The notes under the pieces are model-generated. The model ran no database searches, was not told where the DNA came from, and was given only the letters and a program-made list of their open reading frames with translations. This document shows, piece after piece, positions 10,509 through 24,006 of a stretch of DNA of 64,000 nt. The stretch spans positions 109,403,157 through 109,467,156 of the forward strand of contig NC_079492.1 of the NCBI RefSeq assembly GCF_020520425.1, given 5' to 3'. A program made the position numbers and the translations under genes. Every line of letters starts with the position of its first letter. Within the stretch, counting starts at the first letter, position 1. This stretch comes from Spinacia oleracea. Its lineage: Eukaryota > Streptophyta > Magnoliopsida > Caryophyllales > Amaranthaceae.

Positions 10509-10900
10509 GGATTTTTTGACATTTAAAACCTTAAAAAATTAGTTTTTGTAATTTAATATCTTTTATTTTTTATTACTCCGTATTAGACACTTTAAAAATA
10601 AAAAATATTAGACATCAACACCACTTTAACGATTTTTGTTAGAAAAAATGTTACGGAGTAGTTTTTAACTATGCTAAAGTTCCTAAAGCATGATTTGGTG
10701 GTAAACAATTCCTTCTACCATCAAATTTTGCTTTGGGAGCTATAGCATGGTTAAAAACTAACGTTTTTTCTTATGAAAATTGTTAAGCGGTGTTGATTTT
10801 CAAATTTTTAGTTTTTTAAGGTGTTTAAACATAATACAAATTAAGTAAGGTGTTAAATTACAAAAATTTGTTTTATTAAAGTGTTAAGTGACAAAAATTC
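10509..10900. mobile_element. MULE-type MITE, copy 1 (392 bp)
   Basis: The ends GGATTTTTTGACATTTA and TAAGTGACAAAAATTC are inverted repeats. The flanks AATTTTTAA (10500-10508) and AAATTTTAA (10901-10909) form a 9-base target duplication with one mismatch. Most of the element is a long foldback, including AAAGCATGATTTGGTGGTAA and its near-inverse. A second copy is at 20978-21364. It has no coding capacity. Confidence 0.75.
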
Positions 10901-11033
10901 AAATTTTAATGTGATTTTGGCTTCAATATCTTACCTCAAGTCTTATAGAGTGTGTGATCAGCCACGCTATCAAGTGGCATATTCACACTTATAAATAAGA
11001 TCAGTTTATTTAAAGTTCAGGGCGTTGGTCAAC
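10901..11033. other. Short spacer
   Basis: Nothing recognised beyond the MITE target duplication. Confidence 0.4.
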
Positions 11034-11455
11034 GGAACCTAAAAGTAACAGTATACAAGGAACCTCTAACTTAAAATTGAAGAATTTGCAATAAAACAAG
11101 AAAAATAACAACAAATGCAACGTATAAGTAACACCAGCATAGAAATTCAAGTAACAACAGTCTATACAAGGAACCTCTAACATTAAATTGAATAAGCTAC
11201 AATAACTAAAAGTAACACCAACATATAAAATCAAGTAACACCAGTCTATACAAGAAACCTCTAACATGAAATTGAAGAACATGCAATAAAACAAGAAAAG
11301 TAACAACGAATACAATGTATAAATAAAAAGTCAAATAACACCAATGGAACCTCTAACATTAAATTGAAGAACCTGCAATAAATACAAGAAAAGTAACCGC
11401 TAATACAATGTACAAGTAAAACCAACATAGAAAGTCAAGTAACACCCTTCAATAA
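11034..11455. repeat. Degenerate tandem repeat, four units
   Basis: Units begin with GGAACCTCTAAC (or GAAACCTCTAAC) at about 11034, 11170, 11253 and 11346. They continue with AAATTGAAGAA, CAATAAAACAAGAAAA and AAGTAACACCA. Spacing is uneven (136, 83 and 93 bases) because of internal deletions. No coding potential. Confidence 0.75.
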
Positions 11456-12540
11456 CTTTCTCCGTAGTTGTTACGCGCGAGGGATTTACACGTGCATCAC
11501 ACCATCAAGTTGAAGGTGTGGCTAGACACAAAGGATACACGTTGATTGTTTTTTACTAGATGTAAGCATGTAATTCACAAATCTTTATTCATGTGTATTA
11601 TGATTGAAATTTATGATAAATTAGTATAGCGCTACGTTTTACGTTGTAACAAATCTATCGTATAACAGAAAAAAGACGGAGTGATCAACTCAATTTATCC
11701 AAAACTTTTTTTTTGTATACGAGGTATATCTTATCCAAACCTACCATTTATTGGTCTAGTGGTATATATTGAGGTCTCGTGTCCGTATGATAGGGCATGT
11801 GTTTAAGTATAATAAAATGTTTCATAAAGATTAAGGAGACGTAATGCATGGCAAAGGCATTATATATAAGTAGTTCAATCGGTCAACATTGCCACTTATC
11901 TATCAACCATTATCTTTTTCAAGTTAATATTTTGTTTCCTTTAATGTGATAATCAAACAAAGCTTAAAATTTCCGTTGTCGGCTATATATTGGAGAAGTA
12001 TTGTATTCTAACTCCAATTCCTTATGTTAATCTGTCTTTTTGTTTAATTATTTTGCAAATCACAAAACCTTAATCAAATTTGTAAATTAATCGATTTATC
12101 CATCTTCGATGTGTAGTTGAAATCACGTAATATTTCAAAATTATTTTATCATATTATTTCATACATAATATTTATATGATATTATCCTTAATGACATGGT
12201 GATTTTATGTGGCGATCTAAGTAATCTCATTCGTCCTTTTTACTTAAGTATTAGTTATACATTTATTAATTTTAAAATAAAATAGAAATCTTATTTTTTA
12301 TTGGTTGAAATCTAATGAAGTGTTATATGTCTCTCTAAAAACTCAACAAGTATGTCCGCATTAATTATATATACTAGATTTAACTCATATTTGTATTTTT
12401 CTCTTAAAATTATTTTGCACTTTTTGATGAGTCTGCAAAAACAAATGTAACGTTGCAATAACAACGACTCGTCTTCCAAATACTATCTCTAATTCCCTAG
12501 ACCAAATCACTCAGCTCGTTTTTTTCCTGGAAACAATATG
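11456..12540. other. AT-rich intergenic stretch
   Basis: No gene seen. A tRNA-like module with ATTGGTCTAGTGGTATA (box-A-like) lies near 11750-11820. A possible micro-insertion has TTATCCAAA at 11695-11703 and 11731-11739, flanking a T-run of nine. Confidence 0.4.
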
Positions 12541-12544
12541 TAGA

Positions 12545-13440
12545 AAAAGAAGGCATACCTGTGATTTCTTAGGGGAAAGAATTGTCAACCCAAGAACCAA
12601 GGTGGTCTTGAGCTACGTAAAAGTGATGCGGTAAATTCTGCGTTTTTTTTGGGGGGGGGGGGAACTAGGTTGTGGAAGATCAAATTGGGCCGGTCAAACT
12701 TTTGGGTTCAAATAATACACTAACTTTCAATTTTTGAATGTAGGTCTCAAACGAAAGACTCTTGGATATGGAAAAGAATCTTACAACTTTGACCCCTAAT
12801 TCTTAAAGGCATACACTCGAAATTAGGTACAAGATCTTATGTCGTTTTTTGGCTCGACAATTGTTGTTATTCCACTAATTTAGTATTGTTATTAAATTTA
12901 GATACCTCTAATATCCAACACATAGATATCACGGTATATCATTTTATCACTCCAGCTCGCACTTGGAATTAGCATGCCCTTGCATTGGTGGTTCCTCTCT
13001 CAGTAGTTCAAGTTATTAAAGGTATTCACTTACATATCATTGATTTGCTAGACGAACCATGTTGAGGATTTTCTAGTACTGGAGAATTTAGTGTTGAATC
13101 TGCCACCTGACTTGCTCATAACGACATATCTCCTAGCATATAGGAATCCCATTGGATATGAAAACTGGATATTTCCCCAACATTAGAACTTTTTTTACGA
13201 CAACTTTTGCAAAATGGTCTTCTTATGAGGAAAAACTTAGTTTACTGTAACATATATTGACATCCCCAAAATTTTCCCTTTTCGTGCCAATCACATCGAA
13301 AGCCAAAATCATTTGTTTTTACATTGCCACGTCGCAAAAAACTATGCTTTAACAATTCGTTGGCTTGGTACTCAACTTCAAGAATTTTGTTTTCTCTGTT
13401 CCATAGTATGCGAAATAATGTTCGCTTACCAATTGAAAGT
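12545..13440 (+). pseudogene. LINE reverse-transcriptase fragment (zf-RVT region), broken
   Basis: Successive frames of the plus strand give pieces typical of the C-terminal part of plant LINE ORF2: CQPKNQGGLELRKSDAVNSA near 12577-12636, DSWIWKRIL with LILKGIHSKLGTRSYVVFWL near 12750-12865, STGEFSVESAT near 13080, and NHLFLHCHVAKNYA near 13306-13347 (the zinc-binding HLF-x-HC region). Stops and frame changes separate them, and a T8-G12 run sits at 12641-12662. It is an old dead copy. Confidence 0.75.
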
Positions 13441-14340
13441 TTTGGCTTTGAGCACAGAGTCGTTGACACCGGAAATGCTCCATTTGACACGGGAAAGCAC
13501 CCGCTCTTCGTGTTGACCCTGAGAGCTTGATTACAATGTGTGTTGAGCCCTTGATCATTTCTATTTATCTAGTTATTACCGTTTGTGACCATCGAGAACC
13601 TATATAGTAAATCATAAACACAACTCTAGATTCTTTGAACCACACCATAGCCATCGGGTGGGGGGTTTTTTTTTTGTAGTGCGCAATGCTCTCTAAACTA
13701 CTTTGTAATTCGCCTTGTGTTCATGTATGAGTGGAGTATGGGAAGACTTTCATCTGCCATATCTACACCAGGAGGAACCCCTTTTCCCTAGTCTTACCCC
13801 TTAGTATAGATTACCCTGTTTGTGCAATTAGTGACAAGTACGTTGTGCAAACAACCCCCAATCAACAATTGTTTTTTGAAGTGATTGCATGTTCATATCT
13901 AGTATAGAAAACGTTTGATCCCTGAGGGTTCGACCCCTTATTTTCCCTTGTCTACTATACTCATTTTAATATTACAAGATTGATTCAATTGGAAACAAAT
14001 ATTATTACTTGTATGTTGCTCTCATTATAGTGACGAGTGAGAGTGCATCTGTAGGGGGCTGATTTTGGAGTTGTATTTCTATCGTATTTTGTACACTTGT
14101 ATGTTCGAATTTTGTAATGTAAGTTTTGGGAGCTTGACGAATCCCATTTGGAAAACGTCAAGAACCTAAACTTGGTCAATTTATCGAAAAATACGACCAT
14201 TAGATTTGACTTGATTTTTTTACAATCCCACCCCAAAGGGGATCCAAATTGTAAGTTCGAATTAGTGACTTTAATTAGTTTGAACATTTCTAAAATCCGA
14301 CTCAACTTACACAAAATACGTTAGAAATTACCCCTACGAC
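13441..14340. other. No gene recognised
   Basis: Mixed AT-rich sequence. Short open frames on both strands show no recognisable family. It may be further transposon debris. Confidence 0.35.
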
Positions 14341-16540
14341 TATTGAATATTGAATTCTGACGGAGTCGCTACCAAACAAGTTTATGGGTCCGGCTTGGAA
14401 AGACCAAATGAATTGGGATAAGACTAGGACTTGAAACCCATAAATACTTGTGTAAGGGAATGAGTCACTTATTTTGAAAGACTTTACAAGTTTTGTTCAA
14501 TCAAGAAGAGGATCATTTTCATGCATAATCCTAATCATGACACTATGTTTAGGTTGGTGGACATACATTTTAGAACATAGAATTTGCTAAGTTGTGCATG
14601 ATCACTTCGCTTTAAGTCAAAATAAAGGAACCTGGTCCGATTATCCAAGAATTATCTTCGTTAAGCGTGATTAGAACTTGTATATTGTTGATTTAGCATG
14701 TTGGGTGATGAAAGCAATAAACAAGTAAATCAAGTATCATACTATAAAATAAGCTGCACGAAAGTAAAGATTATACACCACCTGGAATGGACTATGTGAA
14801 ACAAAACCGCCTAGAAGGACTAAGGCGTGCAAATCGAATAAATAGTATAGGTGCAGAAATGAAAAGTGCAATATTGAAATAAACAATAAAGTAGGCATAG
14901 ATAATTGAAATTGCATAATGGAAATTGTATGATTGATGTTGGAAATCCAAACGAGAAACACTTGTTCAAGTATGAATTGGTTTCCCATGGATTCAACTTA
15001 GAAAGAATCTAACATTGAAATGAGTTTGCTCATTAAAAAGTATCATCGATTTTGTATTTGAACATTGAAATAGGATTTGAATATTATATTGAATCTGAAC
15101 TTGAATATTGGACTTGAAGATTGAAATTAGGAGGCTTGATTTTCAAAGATTATAACTTTTCATGTTAAAAGACCTCATCTTTAATATGATCCATGACTTG
15201 AAATTGGTTCTAGTTTAAAGAGAAATTATTCCCATTTAAACATCATCGAACTTTGAATATAGAAATTGCATTTTGAACATGAACTTAATGGTTCATGAGT
15301 TATAGTATGAAGAAGGAATCTCATTTCTTCAAGCATCATTGAACTTGAATAAAGTGAGGGTTTTTTAAGATTTGTATGATGATTTTTGTAAGGAAACTTT
15401 TTAAAGAGTGAAAACCTCAACTTACTAATCATGCTTTGTTGAAAAATAAGCATTAAGATTGAAACTTGAAATTTGTAAATGGAGTATGGAAGGTCATTTG
15501 AGGGGGGGTCTTAAGTATGAGATCCCCTCAAAGATTACTCATTTGAAGCATTTCCTAGTTCAAGTGAGTATGAACATAACATGAACATCATATGATTAGT
15601 AAACTTGAAATAACAAAGTATGAAAAATAGATTTGAAGAGTCCTCGAAAATTTAATTAGCTAGATTTAGGTGTTGATTAATTTACAAACTTGGACTCCCA
15701 AATTGCTTAGGACGATAGAACATTAAACTTGTATTTTGATGTGTTTGTATGGGAGTATTTTGTATAAATTTTGAGGATTGAATATTGAAGGAATTGAAGA
15801 TTGAATATGGAAAAGTTTTGAAATAGGTAGAGCTTCGCTGCTCGAAATTCGGTCGTTCTGCCTTTGACCATTGTTTGTTCGTGGAAAAAAGGGGGGGGGG
15901 GGTTATAGGAACTATCTTTGGATTGAGTTGGGGCTGCGCCAGGCGTAGGTTATGTTGACCATATGACGACAATTTTCGTCCTTTTGCGCGTTTTGGCGGT
16001 TTTGCAAAGATGCTCTTTGTACCTTCCGTCCTATTTTCTTGGATTTTAAGGCATGCATTTTTACGTCTTGAAAGCGGCATTTTTAGGAGTTTATCGTGAT
16101 TTCTGATTTGTACGTGTTTTGCTCGGTTTTACGAGTTGACGCCCGTATTTGACTTGCCTTGTACTCCGTATGATTTTGAGTGGAAACGTACCTCGGAGAA
16201 TGATGGTGGCGTACGTTTCTTGAGATTGAAATTGGATTTTGAAATTATATTTTGAAAATGTGCTTGAGCTTTAATTGGAGTCCGAGATTAGGAGTTGGAC
16301 CTAAGGTTTGCAGCATTGAATTGGAAGTTCGGAATATAAATTGAACTTGGAGATTGAATTTGTATGGGCTTGAATAAGGGATTGGAGTTGGATTTTTGGA
16401 GTTAGAATATGTTTGAGTTGGAATTGCATTTGCTTTGGAATTTGTACTTGAGTTTTGGACGAAAGTTAAAAATTGAATTGAATTATGTCCCTTGCAACAG
16501 GTAGCTTGCACTTAGAAATTAACCGCCCAAATCTATTGGT
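14341..16540. repeat. TTGAA-rich low-order repeat region
   Basis: From about 14990 to 16480 the plus strand is packed with variants of ATTGAA/CTTGAA/TTTGAA (for example TTGAATATTGGACTTGAAGA). This gives strong purine and T bias and spurious long frames on the minus strand. GACGGAGTCGCTACC near 14359 is a motif I associate with plant LTR retroelements, so this may be the non-coding body of an old one. Terminal repeats were not found. Confidence 0.4.
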
Positions 16541-16599
16541 GGTATAGTCATTGGACTCTAAAGGAGATACGTATTAGGTGTATACAACATCATATACAC

Positions 16600-17560
16600 T
16601 AAAATGTAAAATCCAACAATCCAAAAGTGCAACATTGTTATATTGTATTGTGGATGTCCATTATACCCTTGACATCCTTATCCTAGCTTTATGACGTACG
16701 TACCCTTAACATCCTTATCTTTTGTGATGTAGAATACGGTGTATATGTCAAATATGTATGAATAAATTTTGTAATACTTCGTATCATGTACAAGAAAATG
16801 TATTTATCTCGGATGAATCTTTATTGACCTATGAAGGTATTATAATTATAGATATCGAGCAACTCGGAAACATACATATCAAAAGAGATAGAGAGAAGCA
16901 CGTCTTACATGTATTGTTTTTAAAATACTGGTAATATAAATATTCACCGCATCTATTCAAGTGTTAAAGATTCAAATTAAAACTTGGAGAATCAAATTTC
17001 AAAGAGTTTCCTATTGCTACATTTGAGAAGTTATCGGTCAATGTTAGATACATTGCACCAAAAGATCTAAAAGTGATGTATCCATCAAACGGAGAAAATT
17101 CGCGTTGCACTCTTTTTACCTTAACCATGTTTTTCCCCACTGGGTTTTCCTAGTAAGGTTTTTTTAACGAAGAAAATCCCAAGTGGGATCCCTCGTATGG
17201 TGATTGTTGTATTATTTCCCTTTGCTAATCCCCTAGTAAGTTTTTTATGAGGCAACATCTCATATTCTCATGCGCATTACAACGTATAAATCATTGTATT
17301 GTTTTGGACATCCAAAGGAGAGTATTATAAATATATTGTTTTGTGGATGCCCACTATACCTTTGACACTTTACCCTTTTTGATGTATGTATATAGAATAT
17401 ATATATTTATTATGCAATAAGATAATCACTTGTTTATTCTCTACCATTTTTCTTCCCCTCTTCCCTTTTATCTCTTCTTTATACTTCCCATGTTTTGTTT
17501 TGGTTGCTACATTTAGTATTTATCCCAACTTTTGCAATGCAAGTGGTTAGGTAGTAAACT
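16600..17560 (+). mobile_element. Relic of a copia LTR retrotransposon
   Basis: Two diverged direct copies of an LTR-like start are present. One, near 16628, reads ATTGTTATATTGTATTGTGG then ATGTCCATTATACCC. The other, near 17322, reads TATTATAAATATATTGTTTTGTGGATGCCCACTATACC. Immediately upstream of the second copy, at 17137-17280, is CCCACTGGGTTTTCCTAGTAAG followed by a T-run and AACGAAG. I recognise that motif from just before the 3-prime LTR of plant Tork-type copia elements. No protease or RT frame survives. Boundaries are approximate. Confidence 0.5.
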
Positions 17561-19473
17561 CGCGGAAACATGGGTTATTGAATATGGATGAGGGTGGTTT
17601 GGTAAAGTCAAGTGAGTAAGTTGCCAAAAATAGAAAGGTTACAACTATAAAGAAACACCAAAAATAGAAACGTTGCAACTACAATAGAACGACATAAGTA
17701 ACAAACATCCCAAAGCACCCCTTGTATTCTGTTGTCGTCGTGCTCTTGATTATTGCTTATGTATTTATGGGCTAATTTTCAGATTTAGTTATAATATATT
17801 ATTCCTAATATCAATAAAACGACGGTTTTTTCATGAAATGCCCCCAAAGTTTCACGGAACGTACCAAATACCCCTCATATTTAAAAAACACAATATACAC
17901 ATATTTTTCCGTAGTGCTCATTAAATTCACTTGTACTTAACGCCCGTTAGTCCTCCGTTAGCAACAATTTACCTGCTTGCCCTTATTGCTCCTTTGACGC
18001 GATTAACCCATGGTTCCTTTACTTTACTTCAAAAAAAAATCCATCTTCTTCTTCTCTCTCTTCCCTCCCCTGTTCTTCCTCATTGATGAAGGTTATTGAA
18101 ACCCTAAAAATTATGGGTAAATCTTCATTGTTCGTTTGAATTTTGTTGCGCATTGTGAAGGCGAGTTCATGAGTGTTGATTGGGTAAGTTGGCGAATCTA
18201 GAGTTTGGGTTTCAACGAATCTGAATCGACCGATCAAATTAATTCCCCAAATAACAAATTTGTTTGATAAGAATCAGTTTTGAAGTTGAATTTATTTTAG
18301 TTTTAGTATGCAAGGATCGCATAAATAAAAAAAGCTTTCTTCAAATTTCTGTCAGGTATTTATTTTCTAGAGAAAAAGAATCACATTTGTTCAATCAGAT
18401 TTTCGATTTTTTGATAGTTTACTTCAAACATGTGAAATGTCTATTCTTGAGATGAATAAATGCACCCAATCGCGATTTTCACAGAGCCAGTGAGCTGCAA
18501 TTGTTACTTGATTTACATTTAAGAAGCATATTTTCATTTTTAGATTATCAAAATGTTATGCCATTCTTGTGACCTTGTAACTCGAGACTGTAGAGATGGG
18601 CATAACATTGTGCAAGAATGTTAACCATCCAAATGCTCTGTAAGAAAAATCAATGTTATGGTCTATGTTTCACCTGGAACTCTTTCTCAGCAGAGAAACT
18701 CCCTCTAGTCGTTCAAAATCTTAGCGAATAAACTTAAGCTGGAAATCCACGTTCAAAGAACCTTAAACGAGTTCAACTCTGTGCTCATTTCACAGCTAAA
18801 TCCTCAATTTCAGTAACGTTTGCTTCCCTTAGTTCTGGAGCGTTGGATGATCGGGAACTCTTCAACGAACTGTAGCGTCTCCAAATGCATACTTCATCTT
18901 CCTGCTATAATATAATTGGATAATAGTCATTTTCCTGCTGTTAATTACCTGCATGGGGCTGGTAATTATGTGGCATTTTGACTTATGGTTGTTGTTACCT
19001 TTAGTTGAAAAACCACAACTAATCTACATGCCCTTAGATGAATCCTATATACAAGTTGTTGTTGTTTGTGCTAAAAAGGTTGAGATTCAACTAAGGGTGT
19101 GTAGCGGAGGTCATGATTACGAGGGTGTCTCGTATGCCTTTGAGATGGGTGATCCCTTCGTTATGATTGATAGGTCAAAACTGCGGTCATTTATTGTTGA
19201 TATCGATGATAACAATGCGTGGACTAAGGCTGGGGCAACAATTGGGGACCTCTATTACATGATATATGAGCAGAGCAAGGTGCATGGATTTCCTGCAGAA
19301 TTGTGCACCAGTTTGGGTATAGGAGTCCATATTATTGGTGGTGCTTATGGCTCCATGATGCGAAAGTATGGTCTAGGAGTTGATAATGTGATCAATGTTC
19401 AGTTGGTGGACCCCACTGGAAAAGTTCTCGACCGAGCATCGATGGGAGAGGACCTGTTTTGGGTTGTTAGAGG

Positions 19474-20562
<1,089 letters not shown>

Positions 20563-20929
20563 TAGAGTACTTAGAGAAGTATACTAGTAGCAGCAATGCG
20601 GATGACAATAACATCATAATAGCCTAATAGGTGTATTTGATACAATAAGTTTAAAATAGGGGTATATAGGCATATAGCGCAATAAGTTCATTAATAGGTG
20701 TCATTTGTAAGTTATAAAACATTACTTAACGGAGCCTAACAAACAATAAAAAAAGAGAGTTTTGTGCATTTAAGTTTAAATAGGGGTATATTATTTCGTA
20801 TATTTTTATTAAAAATTAAGGGGTGTTTGGTGCGTTCCAAATCTCAGAATCATTTCATGAAAAACCGATAAAATTAAAACACGAAATACTTTAGAGAGAG
20901 TAGTCCAAATAAGGTTTTCTAAAGAATAT

Positions 20930-21955
20930 TTTTATTTATATGTCTTGATCAAAGAATTTTTGTATGGTAGAAATTTTGGATTTTTTGTCATTTAACACCT
21001 TAAAAAAATTAGTTTTTGTAATTAAACACCTTACTTATTTTTTATTATATTTAAACACCTTAAAAATCTAAAAATTTATAAATCAACACCGCTTAACGAT
21101 TTCCATAAGAAAAAAACGTTGATTTTTAATCATGCTATAACTTCCAAAGCATAATTTAATGGTAGAAGGAGTTGTTTACCACCATATCATGCCTTGAGAA
21201 CTTTAGCATAGTTAAAAACTAATGTTTTTTCTAACAAAAATTGTCAAGTGGTGTTGATTTCTATTTTTTTTGGTTTTTTTAAGATGTTTAAAAACAATAA
21301 AAAATAAGTAAGGTGTTAAACTACAAAAACTAGTTTTTTTAAGGTGTTAAATGACAAAAAATTCAGAAATTTATTTAGAGTATCATTTCTCGAATTTTAG
21401 TAGATTTTTAATTGTCTAGAGTTTTTCATGGTATGTAATGTAATTATGTAAATTACACCCGTCTTAAGTTCCTACTTGCCACCTACTTTTCCAATTTGTT
21501 GCAATTCTGCCAAAAACTTCCCGCCAAGAAATGTTTTTATTTTTATATGTCTTGATCAAAGAATGTTTTGTATGGTAGAAATTTATTTGGATTAACATTT
21601 CTCAAATTTTAGTAGTTTTTTTAATTGTCTAGAGTTTTTCATGGTATGTAATGTAATTATGTAAATTTCACCCGTCTTAAGTTCCCACTTGCCACCTACT
21701 TTTCCAATTTGTTGCAATTCTGCCAAAAACTTCCCGCCAAGAAATGTTTTTATTTTTATATGTCTTGATCAAAGAATGTTTTGTATGGTAGAAATTTATT
21801 TGGAGTAACATTTCTCAAATTTTAGTAGTTTTTTTTAATTGTCTAGAGTTTTTCATGGTATGTAATGTAATTATGTAAATTACACTCGTCTTAAGTTCCC
21901 ACTTGCCACCTACTTTTCCAATTTGGCGCAATTCTGCCAAAAACTTCCCGCCTAA
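20930..21955. repeat. Tandem array of 213-bp units upstream of the F-box gene
   Basis: Three units share TATGTCTTGATCAAAGAAT, TGTATGGTAGAAATTTATTT, ATTGTCTAGAGTTTTTCATG, CTTGCCACCTACTTTTCCAA and AACTTCCCGCC. Units start at about 20930, 21538 and 21751. The last two are offset by exactly 213 bases with very few differences. The first is split by the MITE at 20978-21364. The array ends about 200 bases before the F-box ATG, so it forms most of that gene's proximal promoter. Confidence 0.9.
20978..21364. mobile_element. MULE-type MITE, copy 2 (387 bp)
   Basis: The ends GGATTTTTTGTCATTTAACA and TTAAATGACAAAAAATTC match the 10509-10900 copy. The flanks AGAAATTTT (20969-20977) and AGAAATTTA (21365-21373) form a 9-base duplication with one mismatch. 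The intact neighbouring repeat units show the empty site (GTAGAAATTTATTTGGA), which confirms the insertion point. Confidence 0.88.
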
Positions 21956-22160
21956 AAAGTCCCTGTTTTCTAAGCAATGTGTTGTCGCAATATTAGTGGA
22001 AGTCTATGTTAGACGAAAAAAATACTTAAAGAAATTTGACGAACAGTATACTGTATGAGGAAAAGGCTCACACAATCTAAATTAAATCATACCTACCCTT
22101 CTCTCTCCTCGTTACAACAAACACAATCGCTATTAACCCTAAAGCGAGCTTCAAATAACA

Positions 22161-23372
22161 ATGGCGACGGATTCTACAAGAAGCTCAAAACCACTCAACA
22201 ATGGCGAACGTTTACCTTCCGAATTGAAAGAAGAAATATTCTCAAGACTCACAGTAAAAGACATACTACGCTCTCGATGTGTGTGCAAGCCCTGGAAAAC
22301 GCTGATCGACAGCCATGGATTCAAGAAAAAGCACTTTGAAGCAGAAAAACGCTCACATTCAAGCCTCTTCATATGGCGTAAAAGCTTCTCTTTTGAACCC
22401 ACACTCCATTTTTTCTTTCCTCCTTTCCATAACGTTTCCCCTTCACTTGCCCTTAATCTTGGTCAATTTCTTGATGATTCTGTTTTTGATTCGTCCGATG
22501 TTATGATTTCATCGTCTGGGGGTGTTGATAATCTTGATTTTAAGAAATTTGGTGTTGTTAATGGGTTAGTTTGTTTGGGTTGGAATTATTTTCATGTTGT
22601 TTGGAATCCATCAACAAAGGAGTTTAGGCGGTTTGATGGCCCTAAAAAGAATTGGGGTTTTGATTTGCTTGATAATTGTGGGATTAGTGATGATGTTTTG
22701 CTTAGTGATCAAATTTGTGCATTTGGGCTTGACCCAATTAGTCAAGATTTCAAGTTTTTGATAGCTCATTTTACCTTATCTGTTACAAAAAACGAAAAGA
22801 GTAAGAATAAGGTGTTGTTTCAGATTTATTCAATGAGGAATAATGGTTGGAGAGGGGTTGTTTGTGATTTCCCATTCGTTAATAAGGTTATTACTGGTGA
22901 TGGGTTTATGGATGATGGGAAATTCTATTGGTTTGTTAAGGAATGTGGTGAGAAGATGGAGAATGGTAGTTTGAATCCTGCAGTAATTTGTTTTGATTTT
23001 TGTAATGAGGTATTCAAAGTGATCTCCTTGCCTGTAGAATTAACTCGTGGAGAAGACGCGATTGCTGTGGCAAATCGCGGTGTTGTGGAGATAATCATGA
23101 GTTTTGATGATGGTTTGCGCAGTCAAGTATGGGTTATGGAAAATGGGGGATCATGGAGCAGGACATTGAATGTTAATTTTCCTTGTGAAGTTGGAAGACC
23201 TATTGGAGTATTGAAGGATGGTGACATCATGTTTGAAAACCCGAGTAAAGTTGATGGGGTTAAGGAGCTTGTGTTTATCAATCCTGCTACTGGTTTAAGT
23301 AAGAAACTTGGGTTTAATGGAACAGAACTATGGATGTTCAACTATGTGCAAAGCTTGTTCTCGGCCAAGTAA
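22161..23372 (+). CDS. F-box protein with FBA-type C-terminal domain
   Basis: A single-exon gene of 403 residues. Residues 18-60 form the F-box (LPSELKEEIFSRLTVKDILR, then SRCVCKPWKTLI), which docks on SKP1 in SCF ubiquitin ligases. From about residue 120 onward lies an F-box-associated (FBA) domain: FGVVNGLVCLGWNYFHVVWN, then NPSTKEFRRF, FGLDPISQDFKFL, VWVMENGGSWSRTLNVNFP and LVFINPATGLSKKLGFNG, ending YVQSLFSAK. The layout matches the large CPR1/CPR30-like plant family, in which the FBA region binds the substrate; the substrate here is unknown. The start is the first ATG of the frame. The promoter consists of 213-bp tandem repeats and transposon ends. Confidence 0.93.
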   Translation: MATDSTRSSKPLNNGERLPSELKEEIFSRLTVKDILRSRCVCKPWKTLIDSHGFKKKHFEAEKRSHSSLFIWRKSFSFEPTLHFFFPPFHNVSPSLALNLGQFLDDSVFDSSDVMISSSGGVDNLDFKKFGVVNGLVCLGWNYFHVVWNPSTKEFRRFDGPKKNWGFDLLDNCGISDDVLLSDQICAFGLDPISQDFKFLIAHFTLSVTKNEKSKNKVLFQIYSMRNNGWRGVVCDFPFVNKVITGDGFMDDGKFYWFVKECGEKMENGSLNPAVICFDFCNEVFKVISLPVELTRGEDAIAVANRGVVEIIMSFDDGLRSQVWVMENGGSWSRTLNVNFPCEVGRPIGVLKDGDIMFENPSKVDGVKELVFINPATGLSKKLGFNGTELWMFNYVQSLFSAK

Positions 23373-24006
23373 TTATTGGAAGATTCCAGCAGATGCTAGT
23401 TTTATTTAGGTTGTTTCATGAAATTCATGTTTAGAATATGCCTGCTATAGTCAGTCAGGTAGGTTGCTGAAGTAGTTTAGTTAAGCTTTTTAGTCTTTCT
23501 TTGCCTCATGTTATGCATTGTATTAACTGTTTCTATTCACGTTACATCTTGTGTCTCACCTCTTCTCGAATGTGTAATGTCACCTACTTAAATTCAACCA
23601 CTTAATGCATATTTACCAAAATCAATATTAATCCAATAAATGAAAAGCAGAATTTGATATTACCTTGACAAATTGACAATCAACAGATAAAGAGTTTTAA
23701 CATTATTTACTCTTTTAAACTCGAATGAATAGATGGCACTTCCAAGGGCATCAAATAACTAAAGTTAGTGCCTGTTCGATCGTGATGGCGTTCGTCATAG
23801 TGAAGACTGAACTGACATCTCATGCAACAAGCAGCATTACGAGATAGGTAGATTTAATTTTTACATAACATACATTCGTAAGTGTCTGAAACATACTAAC
23901 CAGTGTTCCTGATACCAGCAGAAACGAACTAGCCAGTGTTCTTCTTTATCTTAGAGTACTTAATAAAGTGTATATATAGTGCCACATGGTTAGTGTCTGA
24001 AACGAA
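23373..24006. other. Convergent intergenic spacer
   Basis: Lies between the 3-prime ends of the F-box gene (plus) and the PEPC gene (minus). CCAATAAATG near 23634 could serve F-box polyadenylation. A direct repeat of GTGTCTGAAA...CTAACCAGTGTTCCT(G/C)ATACCAGCAG occurs near 23882-23921 and 23993-24032. The second copy covers the end of the PEPC reading frame. Confidence 0.6.

Noticed and set aside
14737-14988. 83-codon hydrophobic frame on the minus strand
   Set aside because: No family recognised and it lies in low-complexity sequence.
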